DNA of 64,000 bases, from positions 1-64,000 of the forward strand of contig NZ_FOHN01000009.1 of the NCBI RefSeq assembly GCF_900111595.1. The letters are read 5' to 3'. Under the pieces are notes generated by a model. The model saw only the letters and a program-made list of their open reading frames with translations. It was not told the DNA's origin and did not search any database. The position numbers and the translations under genes were made by a program. The DNA comes from [Clostridium] polysaccharolyticum (GTDB lineage Bacteria; Bacillota; Clostridia; Lachnospirales; Lachnospiraceae). Below, piece by piece: positions 32,524 to 43,418 of the stretch (the first letter of the stretch is position 1; each line of letters starts with the position of its first letter).

Positions 32524-33033
32524 ATGAAAAGAGTTAATGTTCAGAAAATGATTATTCTGGCAGTATTGGCGGATATTATTTTTGTTTGTAAGTATATGCT
32601 TGCCTCTATGCCAAACGTTGAACTGGTGACGTTTTTAGTTATTCTTTCTACACTTCTGTTAGGAAAACATGTTGTGTATACAGTTATTCTCTATGTTTTT
32701 CTGGAAATATGTACATATGGTTTGGGATTCTGGACGGTAGGATATGCCGTTTTGTGGCCTGGCCTAGTAGTGATAACATGCCTGTTTCGTACCCAGTTAG
32801 AAAATAGTAATAGTAAACGGGCGATTCTGGCAGGTATATTTGGATTTGCATTTGATTTGGTTTATGCGGTTGTGATAAGTCTGCTAACTGGACTTCGGTC
32901 TGGAATTGCCTATTTTATTTCAGGTCTTGGATTTAGTGCAGTGCATATGATAAGTAATTACCTGATCATGTGGATATTAGGAAACACCATCTATAATGCA
33001 ATGAAAAAAGCAAGAGACAGTATGTTTTTTTAG
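32524..33033 (+). CDS. ECF transporter S-component-like membrane protein
   Basis: A 169-residue integral membrane protein with about five to six hydrophobic helices (VQKMIILAVLADIIFVCKYML, VELVTFLVILSTLLL and others), the size and layout of energy-coupling-factor S subunits. It would bind its substrate and share the ATPase module (EcfA/A'/T) encoded elsewhere. It starts three bases after the DUF4430 stop. The long frame begins at 32506, but ATG 32524 avoids overlap and is preferred. Substrate proposed: cobalamin or a related cofactor. Confidence 0.8.
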   Translation: MKRVNVQKMIILAVLADIIFVCKYMLASMPNVELVTFLVILSTLLLGKHVVYTVILYVFLEICTYGLGFWTVGYAVLWPGLVVITCLFRTQLENSNSKRAILAGIFGFAFDLVYAVVISLLTGLRSGIAYFISGLGFSAVHMISNYLIMWILGNTIYNAMKKARDSMFF

Positions 33034-33041
33034 AGTTAAGG

Positions 33042-33089
33042 AAACACTTGAAGATACTAGATAAAAACTAATATTTTCAAGTGTTTTTT
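33042..33089 (+). terminator. Rho-independent terminator ending the biosynthetic region
   Basis: AAACACTTGAA (33042-33052) pairs with TTCAAGTGTTT (33076-33086), followed by T residues. It lies eight bases behind the ECF S-component gene. Confidence 0.85.
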
Positions 33090-33162
33090 ATGTGTTTCAA
33101 TAGTAGGAGAGAATCAGTTTCCGGTAATTGTTTGGCAACCTTTATAGTACACAATGTTTTAA

Positions 33163-34773
33163 CTATTTACATTCTTTATTCTTAATAGATGCACCTAAGA
33201 AACCAGCAAATAATGGATGTGGTCTGTTAGGCCTTGATTTGAATTCCGGATGGGCCTGAGTTGCTAAGAACCAAGGGTGGGAGTCAATTTCACACATTTC
33301 CACAATACGTCCATCTGGAGATAAGCCAGATAAATTCAAACCGCCTTTCTGCAGTTCTTCACGGTAGTAGTTGTTTACTTCGTAACGATGTCTGTGTCTT
33401 TCATGAATTTCATGTGTGCCGTAAACAGCTGCAGCAAGAGATCCTTCCTGAAGAACACAAGGATAAGAACCAAGTCTTAAAGTTCCGCCAAGATCTTCAA
33501 CACCGTCTTGTTCCGGCATTAAGTGAATCAATGGATGAGTCGTAGAAGGATTCAATTCCACGCTATGTGCATCTGTAAAGCCTAATATATGTCTTGCGAA
33601 TTCTACAATTGCAAGCTGCATGCCTAAACATAAGCCTAAGAAAGGAATCTTGTTTTCTCTGGCATATTTTATGGATGTAATCATGCCTTCAATGCCACGG
33701 TCACCAAATCCGCCTGGAACAATAATACCGTCAACATCACCTAAGAATTCTGCTACATTTTCCTCAGTTACATCATCGGAAGCAACCCATTTAATCGTTA
33801 CACTTGCATTGTGTGCTACGGCACCATGTTTTAAAGCTTCAACAACGCTGATGTATGCATCATGCAAAGCAGTGTATTTTCCGACTAAGGCAACGGTTGC
33901 TTCCTTAGCTGGATTTTTAAGAGCATGTACCATGTCTTCCCATTCTTTTACGTCGGGTTTTGGACAAGCTAAATGCAAACACTCACATGCAATATCTGCA
34001 AGATGTTCTTTTTCCATAGCAAGCGGTGCTTCATAAAGAGTTTCTACATCTAGATTCTGCATAACATGTTTCGCAGGTACGTTACAGAATAATGCGATTT
34101 TATCTTTGATTTCCTGTTCCAAAGGAACTTCTGTACGGCAGACAATAATGTCTGGCTGGATTCCCATTCCCTGAAGTTCTTTTACACTTGCCTGTGTAGG
34201 CTTTGTTTTGATTTCACCTGATGCCTTTAAATAAGGAATCAGTGTAACGTGGATTAAGATGGCATTTTCTCTGCCTACATCGTGCTGGAACTGACGGATG
34301 GATTCTAAGAAAGGCTGGCTTTCGATATCGCCAACGGTTCCACCTACTTCGATAATTGCAATTTGTGTATCCTTACATCCGTCATTACGGTAAAACCTGC
34401 TTTTGATTTCATTTGTAATATGAGGAATTACCTGTACTGTGCCTCCGCCAAAATCACCTCTGCGTTCTTTGGATAAAACGGACCAGTAAATTTTACCTGT
34501 TGTGACATTGGACTGTTTTGTTAAGCTTTCGTCGATAAAACGTTCATAGTGACCGAGATCTAAGTCAGTTTCTGCACCATCATCTGTAACAAAAACCTCA
34601 CCATGCTGAATTGGATTCATTGTTCCTGGATCGATATTAATATAAGGATCAAATTTCTGCATGGTTACGTTATATCCACGCATTTTCAGTAAACGTCCTA
34701 AAGAAGCTGCAGTTATACCCTTTCCTAAACCAGAAACTACGCCACCTGTTACAAAGACATATTTGACAGACAT
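33163..34773 (-). CDS. pyrG: CTP synthase
   Basis: The 536-residue protein starts [20 protein letters not shown] and has the synthetase domain ([28 protein letters not shown]), then the glutamine amidotransferase domain with GGFGDRG, the nucleophile Cys in GLCLGMQ and HPEFKSRP near the end. It amidates UTP to CTP with glutamine. AAGGAGG precedes ATG at 34773; a frame extending to 34797 is not the real start. It is divergent from ftsH and marks the return to core genome. Confidence 0.97.
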   Translation of the reverse strand: MSVKYVFVTGGVVSGLGKGITAASLGRLLKMRGYNVTMQKFDPYINIDPGTMNPIQHGEVFVTDDGAETDLDLGHYERFIDESLTKQSNVTTGKIYWSVLSKERRGDFGGGTVQVIPHITNEIKSRFYRNDGCKDTQIAIIEVGGTVGDIESQPFLESIRQFQHDVGRENAILIHVTLIPYLKASGEIKTKPTQASVKELQGMGIQPDIIVCRTEVPLEQEIKDKIALFCNVPAKHVMQNLDVETLYEAPLAMEKEHLADIACECLHLACPKPDVKEWEDMVHALKNPAKEATVALVGKYTALHDAYISVVEALKHGAVAHNASVTIKWVASDDVTEENVAEFLGDVDGIIVPGGFGDRGIEGMITSIKYARENKIPFLGLCLGMQLAIVEFARHILGFTDAHSVELNPSTTHPLIHLMPEQDGVEDLGGTLRLGSYPCVLQEGSLAAAVYGTHEIHERHRHRYEVNNYYREELQKGGLNLSGLSPDGRIVEMCEIDSHPWFLATQAHPEFKSRPNRPHPLFAGFLGASIKNKECK

Positions 34774-34996
34774 TCTATTTCCTCCTTGGCTGTACATCTT
34801 ACATTAGTTCTATTATTTTTGAATACTTGCTTAGTATTTATATATTTCCGTAAAAAATATAACTGTTCCATTATAACCTTATCGAGATAAAAAATCTAGC
34901 TGAAATTGAAAAAAATTTAGAGAAAGTTAAGATAATAGCATATTGATTTATGGTTAAACTACATTTATAATGGGAATATCGCAAAGGAGGTTGAAT

Positions 34997-36991
34997 ATGG
35001 ATAACCGAATGTACAATAATAACCACAGCAATCGTAATAGAGATAACAATAACTGGAATGGAAATAATAGTAAGAATAATAGAAATGGAAGAAATAATCC
35101 GAAATCTGGCATTATTATTTGTTTGATTCTGGCAATTGCTGTATTTATGGGATTTTCACTTATTACTTCAAGAATTGAAAAAATGACGAACATAGAAATT
35201 GGATATAATGAATTTATTTCCATGCTGGAACATGGAGAGATAGATTCCATTGTACTTACAAGTACGAAGATAAAAATAAAGCCAAAGGTGCATCGTACGA
35301 ATCTGAATGAAAATTATTATACAGGCCGTATTGGAAGCGATTTATATCTGGTAGAAAGGCTTAATAAGTCAGGGGTGTCTTATAAAGCTGAAATACAGGA
35401 TACAAGTTCCAATATTCTCAATTTATTTCTGATCTATGTATTTCCGCTTTTGTTATGCTGGGTAGTTTTCTGGTTTTTTTACCGCAGAATATCCCAAAGC
35501 GGCGGTGGTGTCATGGGGGTTGGCAAGAGCAATGCCAAGATATATGTAGAAAAGGAAACGGGCGTTACTTTTAAAGACGTAGCGGGGCAGGAAGAAGCAA
35601 AAGAGTCCATGACAGAACTGGTAGATTTCCTTCATAATCCAGGCAAGTATACGCAGATCGGTGCTAAGCTTCCAAAAGGTGCATTATTAGTAGGGCCTCC
35701 AGGAACAGGAAAAACCTTATTGGCAAAAGCTGTTGCAGGAGAAGCCAATGTTCCATTTTTCTCATTATCAGGTTCCAGTTTTGTGGAGATGTTTGTTGGT
35801 GTTGGTGCATCTAGAGTGCGTGACTTGTTTAAACAGGCACAGCAGATGGCACCGTGTATCGTATTTATTGATGAAATTGATGCGATTGGGAAAAGCCGTG
35901 ATTCTCAGTATGGTGGCGGCAATGATGAACGTGAACAGACACTTAACCAGCTGCTTGCGGAAATGGATGGTTTTGATACTTCTAAAGGCCTTGTTGTGCT
36001 GGCAGCTACCAATAGGCCAGATGTATTAGATAAAGCATTGCTGCGTCCGGGACGTTTTGACAGAAGGATTATTGTAGACAAGCCGGATTTAAAAGGAAGA
36101 GTGGATATTCTGAAAGTCCATGCAAAAAATGTACGAATGGATGAAACAGTAGATTTTGAAGCAATTGCCCTTGCTACATCGGGTGCGGTTGGTTCTGATT
36201 TGGCTAATATGATTAATGAAGCGGCTATTATGGCAGTAAAAGCTCGAAGAAATGCAGTTTCTCAGGCCGATTTGTTTGAAGCAGTGGAAGTTGTCATTGC
36301 AGGAAAAGAAAAGAAAGACCGTATTTTAGGCAAGGAAGAGAAAAAGATCGTTGCTTCCCATGAAGTTGGCCATGCATTAGTAGCTGCTTTACAGAAAAAT
36401 GCAGAACCTGTTCAGAAAATTACCATTGTTCCTAGAACTATGGGTGCTTTAGGTTATGTAATGCAGGTGCCTGAAGAAGAAAAGTATCTTATGAGCAAAA
36501 AAGAAATGCTGACGGAGATTACAACTTTCTGTGGTGGACGTGCGGCAGAGGAAATCTGTTTTGAATCTGTGACGAGTGGTGCATCCAATGATATCGAGCA
36601 GGCAACAAAGCTTGCACGTGCAATGGTTACACAATATGGCATGTCAAAGCAGCTTGGTTTTGTAGGACTGGAATCTGTGCAGAACCGTTATTTGGATGGA
36701 CGTGCTGTCATGAACTGCAGTGAGCAGACTGCTAGGGAAATTGATAAAGAAGTTCGTGATATTATAGAAGAATGTTATGTGAATGCAAAAAAAATGCTGG
36801 AAGAAAACATTTCTATTTTAAATGAAATAGCAGAGTATCTCTATGAGAAGGAAACGATTACAGGCAAACAGTTTATGGAGATCTTTCATAGGATAAAAGG
36901 AGATTTGGAGGATAAGGAAGAAGCTTCTGAAAGGTTAGAGGATGCCAAAGCAGAGGAGACTGTGGAAAATCCTGAAAATAAGGCAGATTAA
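34997..36991 (+). CDS. ftsH: ATP-dependent zinc metalloprotease FtsH
   Basis: The 664-residue protein has two membrane segments (about 37-58 and 136-160) flanking a small outer domain. An AAA+ ATPase follows with Walker [14 protein letters not shown], Walker [12 protein letters not shown] and the SRH region, then the protease domain with zinc motif HEVGH and the third-ligand region [12 protein letters not shown]. It degrades misfolded and regulatory membrane proteins. The N-terminus has an unusual Asn-rich stretch (about residues 6-35). The start follows AAAGGAGGTTGAAT. The last 25 residues are acidic. Confidence 0.97.
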   Translation: MDNRMYNNNHSNRNRDNNNWNGNNSKNNRNGRNNPKSGIIICLILAIAVFMGFSLITSRIEKMTNIEIGYNEFISMLEHGEIDSIVLTSTKIKIKPKVHRTNLNENYYTGRIGSDLYLVERLNKSGVSYKAEIQDTSSNILNLFLIYVFPLLLCWVVFWFFYRRISQSGGGVMGVGKSNAKIYVEKETGVTFKDVAGQEEAKESMTELVDFLHNPGKYTQIGAKLPKGALLVGPPGTGKTLLAKAVAGEANVPFFSLSGSSFVEMFVGVGASRVRDLFKQAQQMAPCIVFIDEIDAIGKSRDSQYGGGNDEREQTLNQLLAEMDGFDTSKGLVVLAATNRPDVLDKALLRPGRFDRRIIVDKPDLKGRVDILKVHAKNVRMDETVDFEAIALATSGAVGSDLANMINEAAIMAVKARRNAVSQADLFEAVEVVIAGKEKKDRILGKEEKKIVASHEVGHALVAALQKNAEPVQKITIVPRTMGALGYVMQVPEEEKYLMSKKEMLTEITTFCGGRAAEEICFESVTSGASNDIEQATKLARAMVTQYGMSKQLGFVGLESVQNRYLDGRAVMNCSEQTAREIDKEVRDIIEECYVNAKKMLEENISILNEIAEYLYEKETITGKQFMEIFHRIKGDLEDKEEASERLEDAKAEETVENPENKAD

Positions 36992-37016
36992 TTTTGGCAA
37001 ATATGGGATAAGACAT

Positions 37017-37052
37017 AAAAACCGGTTCGTTTTGATAGGGAACCGGTTTTTA
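37017..37052 (+). terminator. Terminator behind ftsH
   Basis: AAAACCGGTTC (37017-37027) pairs with GAACCGGTTTT (37040-37050), followed by T-rich sequence. Confidence 0.9.
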
Positions 37053-37126
37053 TATATGTTTTGCTTTAGGATAGGGAGAAGATTGGGATAATGTAAGAAA
37101 AAAGTAAAAACAATGTAGCTGTTAAG

Positions 37127-37290
37127 TGCTATACTAAGCATTAAGAAACAGTAAGATATTTGCCTGGAATCTTACAAGCGCCCAATGTGATGTCTGTTCT
37201 AGGCTGTTAAGTAAAGCTTTCTCATATGACAAGTCTTTAAAACCAAGAAGAAATAAAGAGGCGGCATATTTTTGCAAGGGGAAACCATAT
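37127..37290 (+). ncRNA. Possible small RNA in the long gap behind ftsH
   Basis: The stretch 37053-37636 has no gene. It contains an extended -10 promoter, TGCTATACT (37127-37135). Downstream is a perfect 7-bp hairpin (GTAAGAT, 37151-37157, with ATCTTAC, 37169-37175). Alternative long-range pairing of ATATTTGCCT with AGGCGGCATAT (around 37155-37275) would give a closed rod about 120 nt long. This recalls 6S-type RNAs, but I cannot confirm the family. The remainder of the gap up to the HAD gene shows nothing I can identify. Confidence 0.25.
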
Positions 37291-37636
37291 ACCCATAAAT
37301 ATAACGTATATACATTGTAAATTTACATACAATTTTATATGTTATTAGCAGGTAATCATCAAATAGGCGAATACGTTTTGTTCCATAAAGAGTCAGTTGG
37401 TAATTACTAAATAAGTGTAGCAGCGATCAGACTGTTACGCTTTCAATATCTTACAATCTGGACCATCTTATTTATGTTTTTTTCTAGGACTTTTTCTCAT
37501 TTTACCGAACAAATTATATGGAAAAATTTAATATGCCATCATCCCTTTGCACATAGTAAGGAAATGTGATACTTTAATAGAGAAGATAAACTGTACGAAA
37601 CGATAAAGTTTTTAACAAGGTCAGGAGGAGAAGAAA

Positions 37637-38440
37637 ATGGCATACGAGATTTTAGTATTAGATATAGACGGTACATTGACAAATTCAGAAAAGTTAATTA
37701 CTGGAAAAACAAAAGAAGCATTGTTTGCATTACAGGAAAGAGGCCATAAGGTTGTATTGGCATCTGGAAGGCCAACGCCTGGAATTATACCAGTTGCAGA
37801 ACAGATCCGCTTAAAGGAATATGGTGGCTATATACTTGCATATAATGGAGCAAAAGTATTGAATTGCCAGACAGGAGAAGTGATATATGAAAAATCTCTT
37901 CCAAAAGAAAGCATAAAGGAAATATATGATGCTGCGAAAGAGTTTAAAACAGGCTTGTTAAGCTATGATAAAGAAGGCATTATTACGCCTAGAGAACCAG
38001 ATGAATACATTCAAAAAGAAGCAATGATTAATCATCTTCCAATAAAAAAAGTGGACAACTTTGTAGAATACATTGACTACCCAGTAAACAAGTGCCTTCT
38101 GACAGAAAATGGCCTGTATTTAGCAGAAGTAGAAAAAGAATTAAAGAACCGTTTTCGTGGCAAGTTAAATGTATACCGTTCCGAGCCATTTTTCTTAGAG
38201 ATTATGCCAGAAAATATAGATAAGGCATATTCCCTTGGAAAGTTATTAGAAAAGTTAGGAATGACAAAAGATCAGATGATATGTTGTGGTGACGGCTATA
38301 ATGACCTTTCCATGATTGAGTATGCGGGAATGGGAGTTGCTATGGCAAATGCCAATGATCAAGTAAAAGAAGCAGCTGATTTTATCACACTAAGCAACGA
38401 TGAAGATGGCGTAGCCCATGTAATAGACCGATTTATGTAG
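37637..38440 (+). CDS. HAD-family (Cof-type) phosphatase
   Basis: A 267-residue HAD hydrolase with motif I LDIDGTLTNS, motif II ASGRP, the conserved Lys in FFLEIMPENIDKAYSLG and motif IV CCGDGYNDLSMIEYAGMGVAM. Cof-type enzymes dephosphorylate sugar phosphates and flavin or PLP phosphates. The cap domain is of the C2 type. The ATG follows AGGAGGAGAA. The specific substrate cannot be told from the sequence. Confidence 0.93.
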   Translation: MAYEILVLDIDGTLTNSEKLITGKTKEALFALQERGHKVVLASGRPTPGIIPVAEQIRLKEYGGYILAYNGAKVLNCQTGEVIYEKSLPKESIKEIYDAAKEFKTGLLSYDKEGIITPREPDEYIQKEAMINHLPIKKVDNFVEYIDYPVNKCLLTENGLYLAEVEKELKNRFRGKLNVYRSEPFFLEIMPENIDKAYSLGKLLEKLGMTKDQMICCGDGYNDLSMIEYAGMGVAMANANDQVKEAADFITLSNDEDGVAHVIDRFM

Positions 38441-38460
38441 GCAGAAAGGATGTGTGATGC

Positions 38461-40347
38461 GTGTTTGTCATTAGCGAGGAGCTAAAGAAACTTCCCGATA
38501 AGCCGGGTGTTTATATTATGCAGGATGCAAAAGATGAAATCATTTACGTTGGGAAGGCAGTCAATCTGAAAAACCGTGTCCGTCAGTATTTTCAGTCAGG
38601 AAGAAACAGGACTTCCAAAATAGAACAGATGATTGCAAGGATCGATCACTTTGAATATATTGTCACAGATTCAGAACTTGAGGCCCTTGTACTGGAGTGT
38701 AATCTAATCAAAGAACATAGTCCAAAGTACAATACCATGTTAAAGGACGGAAAGGCATATCCATTTATTAAAGCTACCGTAGGAGAAGCTTATCCAAGAC
38801 TGCTTATGGTCCGTAAAATGGAAAAGGGCAAGAAGGAAGATGCCAGAAAGGTAAAATATTTTGGGCCATTTACCAGTTCAACTGCCGTGAAAGATACCTT
38901 AGAATTAGTCCGGAAGATTTTTTTTGTGCGCAATTGTAACCGAAACCTTCCAAAGGATATAGGCAAAGCTCGCCCTTGTTTATATTATGACATTGGACAG
39001 TGCAAAGCACCATGTTACGGTTATATCAGACAAGAAGATTACCAGAAAGATTTTCAAGGTGCTTTAGAGCTGTTAAATGGAAATTATGGACCAGTTGTTT
39101 CCATGCTGGAAGAGAAAATGTACGCAGCTTCTGAGAAGATGGAGTTTGAAGAAGCGGCACAGTACCGTGATTTGGTCAACAGCGTAAAGCATATTGTCCA
39201 GAAACAGAAAATTACCAGTTCCGAAATGGAAGACAGAGACATTATTGGAATGGCACGTACTCACGATGAAGCAGTGGTGCAGGTATTCTTTGTCCGTACA
39301 GGGAAACTGATCGGGAGAGATCATTTTTACTTTAAACATGTGAAAGAGGATAGTAACGAAGAAATTATTACAGCATTTATCAAACAGTTCTATGCAGGAA
39401 CGCCGTATATTCCAAGAGAGCTGTTTATACAGACAGAGTTAGAAGAAGCAGGACTTTTGACAGAATGGCTTTCGAATAAAAGAGAGCAGAAGGTCTACAT
39501 CCGTGTTCCGAAAAAGGGGCAGAAAGAACGTCTAGTAGAACTTGCAGAAAAAAATGCTTCTATTATTTTACAAAAAGATGCAGAAAAGATTCGTAGAGAA
39601 GAAGCAAAGACAATTGGTGCTGTGAAAGAGATTCAAGACTGGTTAGGTCTTGGCAGTATATGCAGAATGGAATCTTATGATATTTCCAATACCAATGGAT
39701 TTGAGTCAGTAGGTTCTATGGTAGTTTTTGAAAATGGAAAGCCAAAACGGTCTGATTACCGCAAATTTAAGATAAAAACCATTACAGGCAGTGACGATTA
39801 TGGAAGCATGTATGAGGTGCTTACAAGAAGGTTTACGCATGGATTGCGGGAACAGCAGGAAATGAGGGAGAAAAATCTGGACGAAGCTCTTGGCAAATTT
39901 ACAAGATTCCCAGACCTGATTCTGATGGATGGTGGAAAAGGGCAGGTTAATGTGGCATTAAAGGTTATGGAGGAACTAAGATTAAATATTCCAGTGTGTG
40001 GGATGGTAAAAGATGACACACATAGTACAAGAGGACTTTATTATAATAATATTGAAATTCCAATTGATACCCATTCAGAGGGATTTAAACTGATTACAAG
40101 AGTACAGGATGAAACCCACCGCTTTGCAATTGAATACCACCGTTCCCTCAGAAGCAAGACCCAGGTACATTCCATTTTGAATGATATTGAGGGTGTAGGG
40201 GATGTAAGACGTAAAGCACTGATGAAATATTTCAAATCCATCGAAGCAATCCGCAATGCTTCATTAGAGGAATTAGAACAGGCCCCTTCCATGAATGGAC
40301 TTGTTGCGGAAAAAGTGTATCATTTCTTTCATAAACAGGGAGAATAA
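38461..40347 (+). CDS. uvrC: Excinuclease ABC subunit C
   Basis: The 628-residue protein has the N-terminal GIY-YIG nuclease domain ([31 protein letters not shown]), a four-Cys region (CNRN...[13 protein letters not shown]), a UVR motif ([15 protein letters not shown]), the RNase H-like nuclease domain ([21 protein letters not shown]) and C-terminal HhH motifs. It makes both incisions in nucleotide excision repair. It starts with GTG. Confidence 0.96.
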   Translation: MFVISEELKKLPDKPGVYIMQDAKDEIIYVGKAVNLKNRVRQYFQSGRNRTSKIEQMIARIDHFEYIVTDSELEALVLECNLIKEHSPKYNTMLKDGKAYPFIKATVGEAYPRLLMVRKMEKGKKEDARKVKYFGPFTSSTAVKDTLELVRKIFFVRNCNRNLPKDIGKARPCLYYDIGQCKAPCYGYIRQEDYQKDFQGALELLNGNYGPVVSMLEEKMYAASEKMEFEEAAQYRDLVNSVKHIVQKQKITSSEMEDRDIIGMARTHDEAVVQVFFVRTGKLIGRDHFYFKHVKEDSNEEIITAFIKQFYAGTPYIPRELFIQTELEEAGLLTEWLSNKREQKVYIRVPKKGQKERLVELAEKNASIILQKDAEKIRREEAKTIGAVKEIQDWLGLGSICRMESYDISNTNGFESVGSMVVFENGKPKRSDYRKFKIKTITGSDDYGSMYEVLTRRFTHGLREQQEMREKNLDEALGKFTRFPDLILMDGGKGQVNVALKVMEELRLNIPVCGMVKDDTHSTRGLYYNNIEIPIDTHSEGFKLITRVQDETHRFAIEYHRSLRSKTQVHSILNDIEGVGDVRRKALMKYFKSIEAIRNASLEELEQAPSMNGLVAEKVYHFFHKQGE

Positions 40348-40447
40348 GCAAAAGTATTTCAAGTTGCAGTGAGTACCCTTATATGGTAGAATTTACACTA
40401 GAGTTGCCAAGAGAAAATGCTTAGTTACGAAAGAGAGGAATGCTCAG

Positions 40448-41374
40448 ATGGCGTATACTGTTGAATTGACGAAAGTAATTGAAAAAATGAATTTAGAGGT
40501 GTTGACACCGGATGTGGATATTGCCGAGATTCAGGTGTCACAAACGGATGTGAATCGTCCTGCACTTCAGTTAGCAGGATTTTTTGATTATTTTGATTCC
40601 AACCGTATTCAGGTAATTGGACAAGTTGAATATACTTACATGCAGAAAATGGAGAAAGACCATGGCGTGGCCATGATGGAAAAAATCATGGAATCCAAGG
40701 TGCCATGTATTGTGTTCTGCCGTCAGCTTGAGGTGGAACCAGACTTTTTAGAGTTAGGAAAAAAATATGGTGTGCCAATCTTAAGAACAACTAAGACAAC
40801 CTCTTCCTTTATGGCTGAAGTTATCAGATGGCTTAATGTGGAATTAGCACAGCGCATTTCCATTCACGGTGTATTAGTTGATGTGTATGGGGAAGGCCTT
40901 CTTATTATGGGAGAAAGTGGAATTGGTAAAAGCGAAGCTGCTTTGGAATTAATCAAACGGGGACATCGTCTTGTGTCTGATGATGTAGTGGAAATCAAAC
41001 GTGTAAGTGATGAAACCCTAATTGGAAGTGCACCAGATATTACAAGGCATTTTATTGAGCTTCGTGGTATTGGCATTATTGATGTAAAAACACTGTTTGG
41101 TGTAGAGAGCGTTAAAAATACACAATCGATTGATTTGGTTATTAAACTAGAAGAATGGGATCGTGAGCAGGAATATGATCGGCTAGGATTAGAAGAACAA
41201 TATACAGAATTTTTAGGAAATAAAGTTGTGTGTCATTCTATTCCAATTCGGCCAGGCAGAAACTTAGCAGTTATCTGCGAATCAGCAGCAGTTAACTATA
41301 GACAGAAAAAGATGGGCTATAATGCAGCTCAGGAGTTATACAACCGAGTTACAAACAATCTGATGAAAAAATAA
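40448..41374 (+). CDS. hprK: HPr kinase/phosphorylase
   Basis: The 308-residue protein has an N-terminal regulatory domain and a C-terminal kinase domain with P-loop GESGIGKSEAALELIKRGHRLVSDDVVEI and the HprK signature LRGIGIIDVKTLFG. It phosphorylates Ser46 of HPr and Crh for carbon catabolite control. The HPr-like protein at 45239, with Ser46 but without His15, is its probable partner within the same gene neighbourhood. Confidence 0.96.
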   Translation: MAYTVELTKVIEKMNLEVLTPDVDIAEIQVSQTDVNRPALQLAGFFDYFDSNRIQVIGQVEYTYMQKMEKDHGVAMMEKIMESKVPCIVFCRQLEVEPDFLELGKKYGVPILRTTKTTSSFMAEVIRWLNVELAQRISIHGVLVDVYGEGLLIMGESGIGKSEAALELIKRGHRLVSDDVVEIKRVSDETLIGSAPDITRHFIELRGIGIIDVKTLFGVESVKNTQSIDLVIKLEEWDREQEYDRLGLEEQYTEFLGNKVVCHSIPIRPGRNLAVICESAAVNYRQKKMGYNAAQELYNRVTNNLMKK

Positions 41375-41454
41375 AAAAGGTAAGAAAAGTGTGGCTTCAT
41401 GAAGAAGAATAAAACAGTATAAAAGAAGCTGCAGAACTTAGAAAGGTGGACAAA

Positions 41455-42396
41455 ATGGCTAAGTATTGCATGGGTATTGATGTTGGGGGAACAACCGTAA
41501 AAATGGGATTATTTACAGAGGAAGGCAAGGTATTGGATAAATGGGAAATTCCAACAAGAAAAGAAGAGAATGGTTCTTTTATTTTGCCGGATATTACAGA
41601 ATCCCTTCGGCGTAAGTGGGATGAAAAATCCATTGCAAAAGAAGAGGTGACAGGAATCGGTATTGGCATTCCGGGACCTGTTATGGAAGATGGAACAGTA
41701 TTAAAATGTGTAAACTTAGGCTGGGGCGTTTTCAATGTTGTAGAGGAAGTGAGAAAACTTACTGGCATTGAAAATGTCAAGGCTGGTAACGATGCTAATG
41801 TTGCTGCATTAGGTGAAGTATGGCAAGGCGGCGGCAAAGGTTACCAGAACATTATTATGATTACTCTAGGTACTGGAGTTGGCGGCGGTGTCATTCTTGG
41901 CGGCAAAATCCTTACTGGTTCTAAAGGAGCAGCAGGAGAAATCGGACATATTACAGTAAATTACGAAGAACAGGATACTTGTGGATGTGGGAAAAAAGGC
42001 TGTCTTGAACAGTTTGCTTCTGCAACAGGTATTGTAAAAGAAGCAAAAAGACTTTTAAAAAAATCAGACAAACCATCTGCTTTACGCAATTTACAGCATT
42101 TATCAGCAAAAGCAATTTTTGACTGTGCAAAAGAAGGGGATGAACTTTCGATTGAGTTAGTAGAGCAGTTAGGCAAGTACTTAGGATTAGCAGCTTCTCA
42201 TATTGCAGCAGTTGTAGATCCGGATGCTTTTGTTATCGGAGGCGGAGTATCAAAAGCTGGTGAGGTACTTACCAGTGTAATTAAAAAGCATTATGAGAAA
42301 AATGTCATGTTTGCATTACAAGGGAAAGAATTTAGATTAGCTGAATTAGGAAATGATGCAGGTATCTTTGGCAGTGCTAAAATGGTACTTGAATAA
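41455..42396 (+). CDS. glcK: ROK-family glucokinase
   Basis: The 313-residue protein has the ATP motif GIDVGGTTVKMGLF, the sugar-binding GNDANVAALGE, and the ROK zinc motif CGCGKKGCLEQFASATG. It phosphorylates glucose entering glycolysis, in keeping with pfkA and catabolite-control genes nearby. ATG 41455 follows AAAGGTGG; an in-frame GTG three codons upstream is less likely. Confidence 0.92.
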   Translation: MAKYCMGIDVGGTTVKMGLFTEEGKVLDKWEIPTRKEENGSFILPDITESLRRKWDEKSIAKEEVTGIGIGIPGPVMEDGTVLKCVNLGWGVFNVVEEVRKLTGIENVKAGNDANVAALGEVWQGGGKGYQNIIMITLGTGVGGGVILGGKILTGSKGAAGEIGHITVNYEEQDTCGCGKKGCLEQFASATGIVKEAKRLLKKSDKPSALRNLQHLSAKAIFDCAKEGDELSIELVEQLGKYLGLAASHIAAVVDPDAFVIGGGVSKAGEVLTSVIKKHYEKNVMFALQGKEFRLAELGNDAGIFGSAKMVLE

Positions 42397-42448
42397 AAGA
42401 GAAAGAAAAGCATATATATAGGCATATATAGATTAAAAGAGGTAGAAA

Positions 42449-43372
42449 GTGTATCGGGAATTCAAAAACGAACTGTGTAACAAGTTAAAAGAGGGGCAGT
42501 TAAAAGAAGCTGAGCCTATGAAAAGACATACAACATTCCGTATTGGAGGACCTGCAAGGTTTTATGCTGTTCCAAAAACAGAAGAAGAATTAACTGCTGT
42601 TATTCAAATGTGCAGACAGTATCAGATGCCATTCTTTATTTTGGGTAATGGAAGCAATCTGCTAGTAAGTGACGAAGGCTTCGATGGGGTAATTATTGAA
42701 ATAAAGGAGCAGTTTGCATATTACACCGTGGAAGAAAAAGAAGATCGGACATTTGTTACAGCAGGTGCAGGAATTCTATTATCCAGGCTTGCAAGCGAAG
42801 TGGCGAAACGCTCACTTAAAGGATTTGAATTTGCTTCTGGGATACCAGGGACTTTAGGCGGGGCTGTGGCAATGAATGCTGGAGCGTACGGCGGTGAAAT
42901 AAAAGACTGTATCGTTTCTGCAAAGATACTTACAAGAGATGGCTGTGTAAAAGTGCTATACAAAGAAGATTTAGAACTTGGATATCGGAAAAGCATAATT
43001 ACGAGGACAGCAGATATTGTGTTAGAAGCAGCATTTGCTTTTGAAAAAGGAAATGAAGAAGAAATACATGCACAAATGAAGGATTTTAATAGAAGAAGAA
43101 GAGAAAAACAGCCATTAGAATATCCTAGTGCGGGAAGCACATTTAAGAGGCCAGAAGGTTATTTTGCAGGAAAACTTATTATGGATGCGGGACTACGTGG
43201 ATTTAGAGTTGGAGATGTCATGGTTTCTGAAAAACATTGTGGTTTTGTCGTAAATGTTGGGAATGGTACAGCTACACAGGTGAAAGAACTGATAGAACAG
43301 GTTTCTTTGAAGGTAGAAAATCAATTTGGAGTAAGATTGGAACCAGAGGTTCGTTTTGTAGGCAGGTTTTAA
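42449..43372 (+). CDS. murB: UDP-N-acetylenolpyruvoylglucosamine reductase
   Basis: The 307-residue protein has the FAD-binding HTTFRIGGPARFYAVP, GNGSNLLVSDEGFDGVII, GIPGTLGGAVAMNAGAYGGEI, the catalytic Ser in YPSAGSTFKRP and a terminal EPEVRFVG. It makes UDP-N-acetylmuramate for peptidoglycan. The start is GTG behind AGAGGTAG. It is the first of the murB-rapZ-whiA block. Confidence 0.96.
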   Translation: MYREFKNELCNKLKEGQLKEAEPMKRHTTFRIGGPARFYAVPKTEEELTAVIQMCRQYQMPFFILGNGSNLLVSDEGFDGVIIEIKEQFAYYTVEEKEDRTFVTAGAGILLSRLASEVAKRSLKGFEFASGIPGTLGGAVAMNAGAYGGEIKDCIVSAKILTRDGCVKVLYKEDLELGYRKSIITRTADIVLEAAFAFEKGNEEEIHAQMKDFNRRRREKQPLEYPSAGSTFKRPEGYFAGKLIMDAGLRGFRVGDVMVSEKHCGFVVNVGNGTATQVKELIEQVSLKVENQFGVRLEPEVRFVGRF

Positions 43373-43418
43373 AGGAAATAATTGCAGGATGAAAAAAACG
43401 AGAAAGGTTTGGTGCCAC

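Noticed and set aside
34774-34996. CTP-sensitive attenuator in the pyrG leader
   Set aside because: I could not find the G-rich start and terminator hairpin of the known pyrG mechanism in this divergent region.
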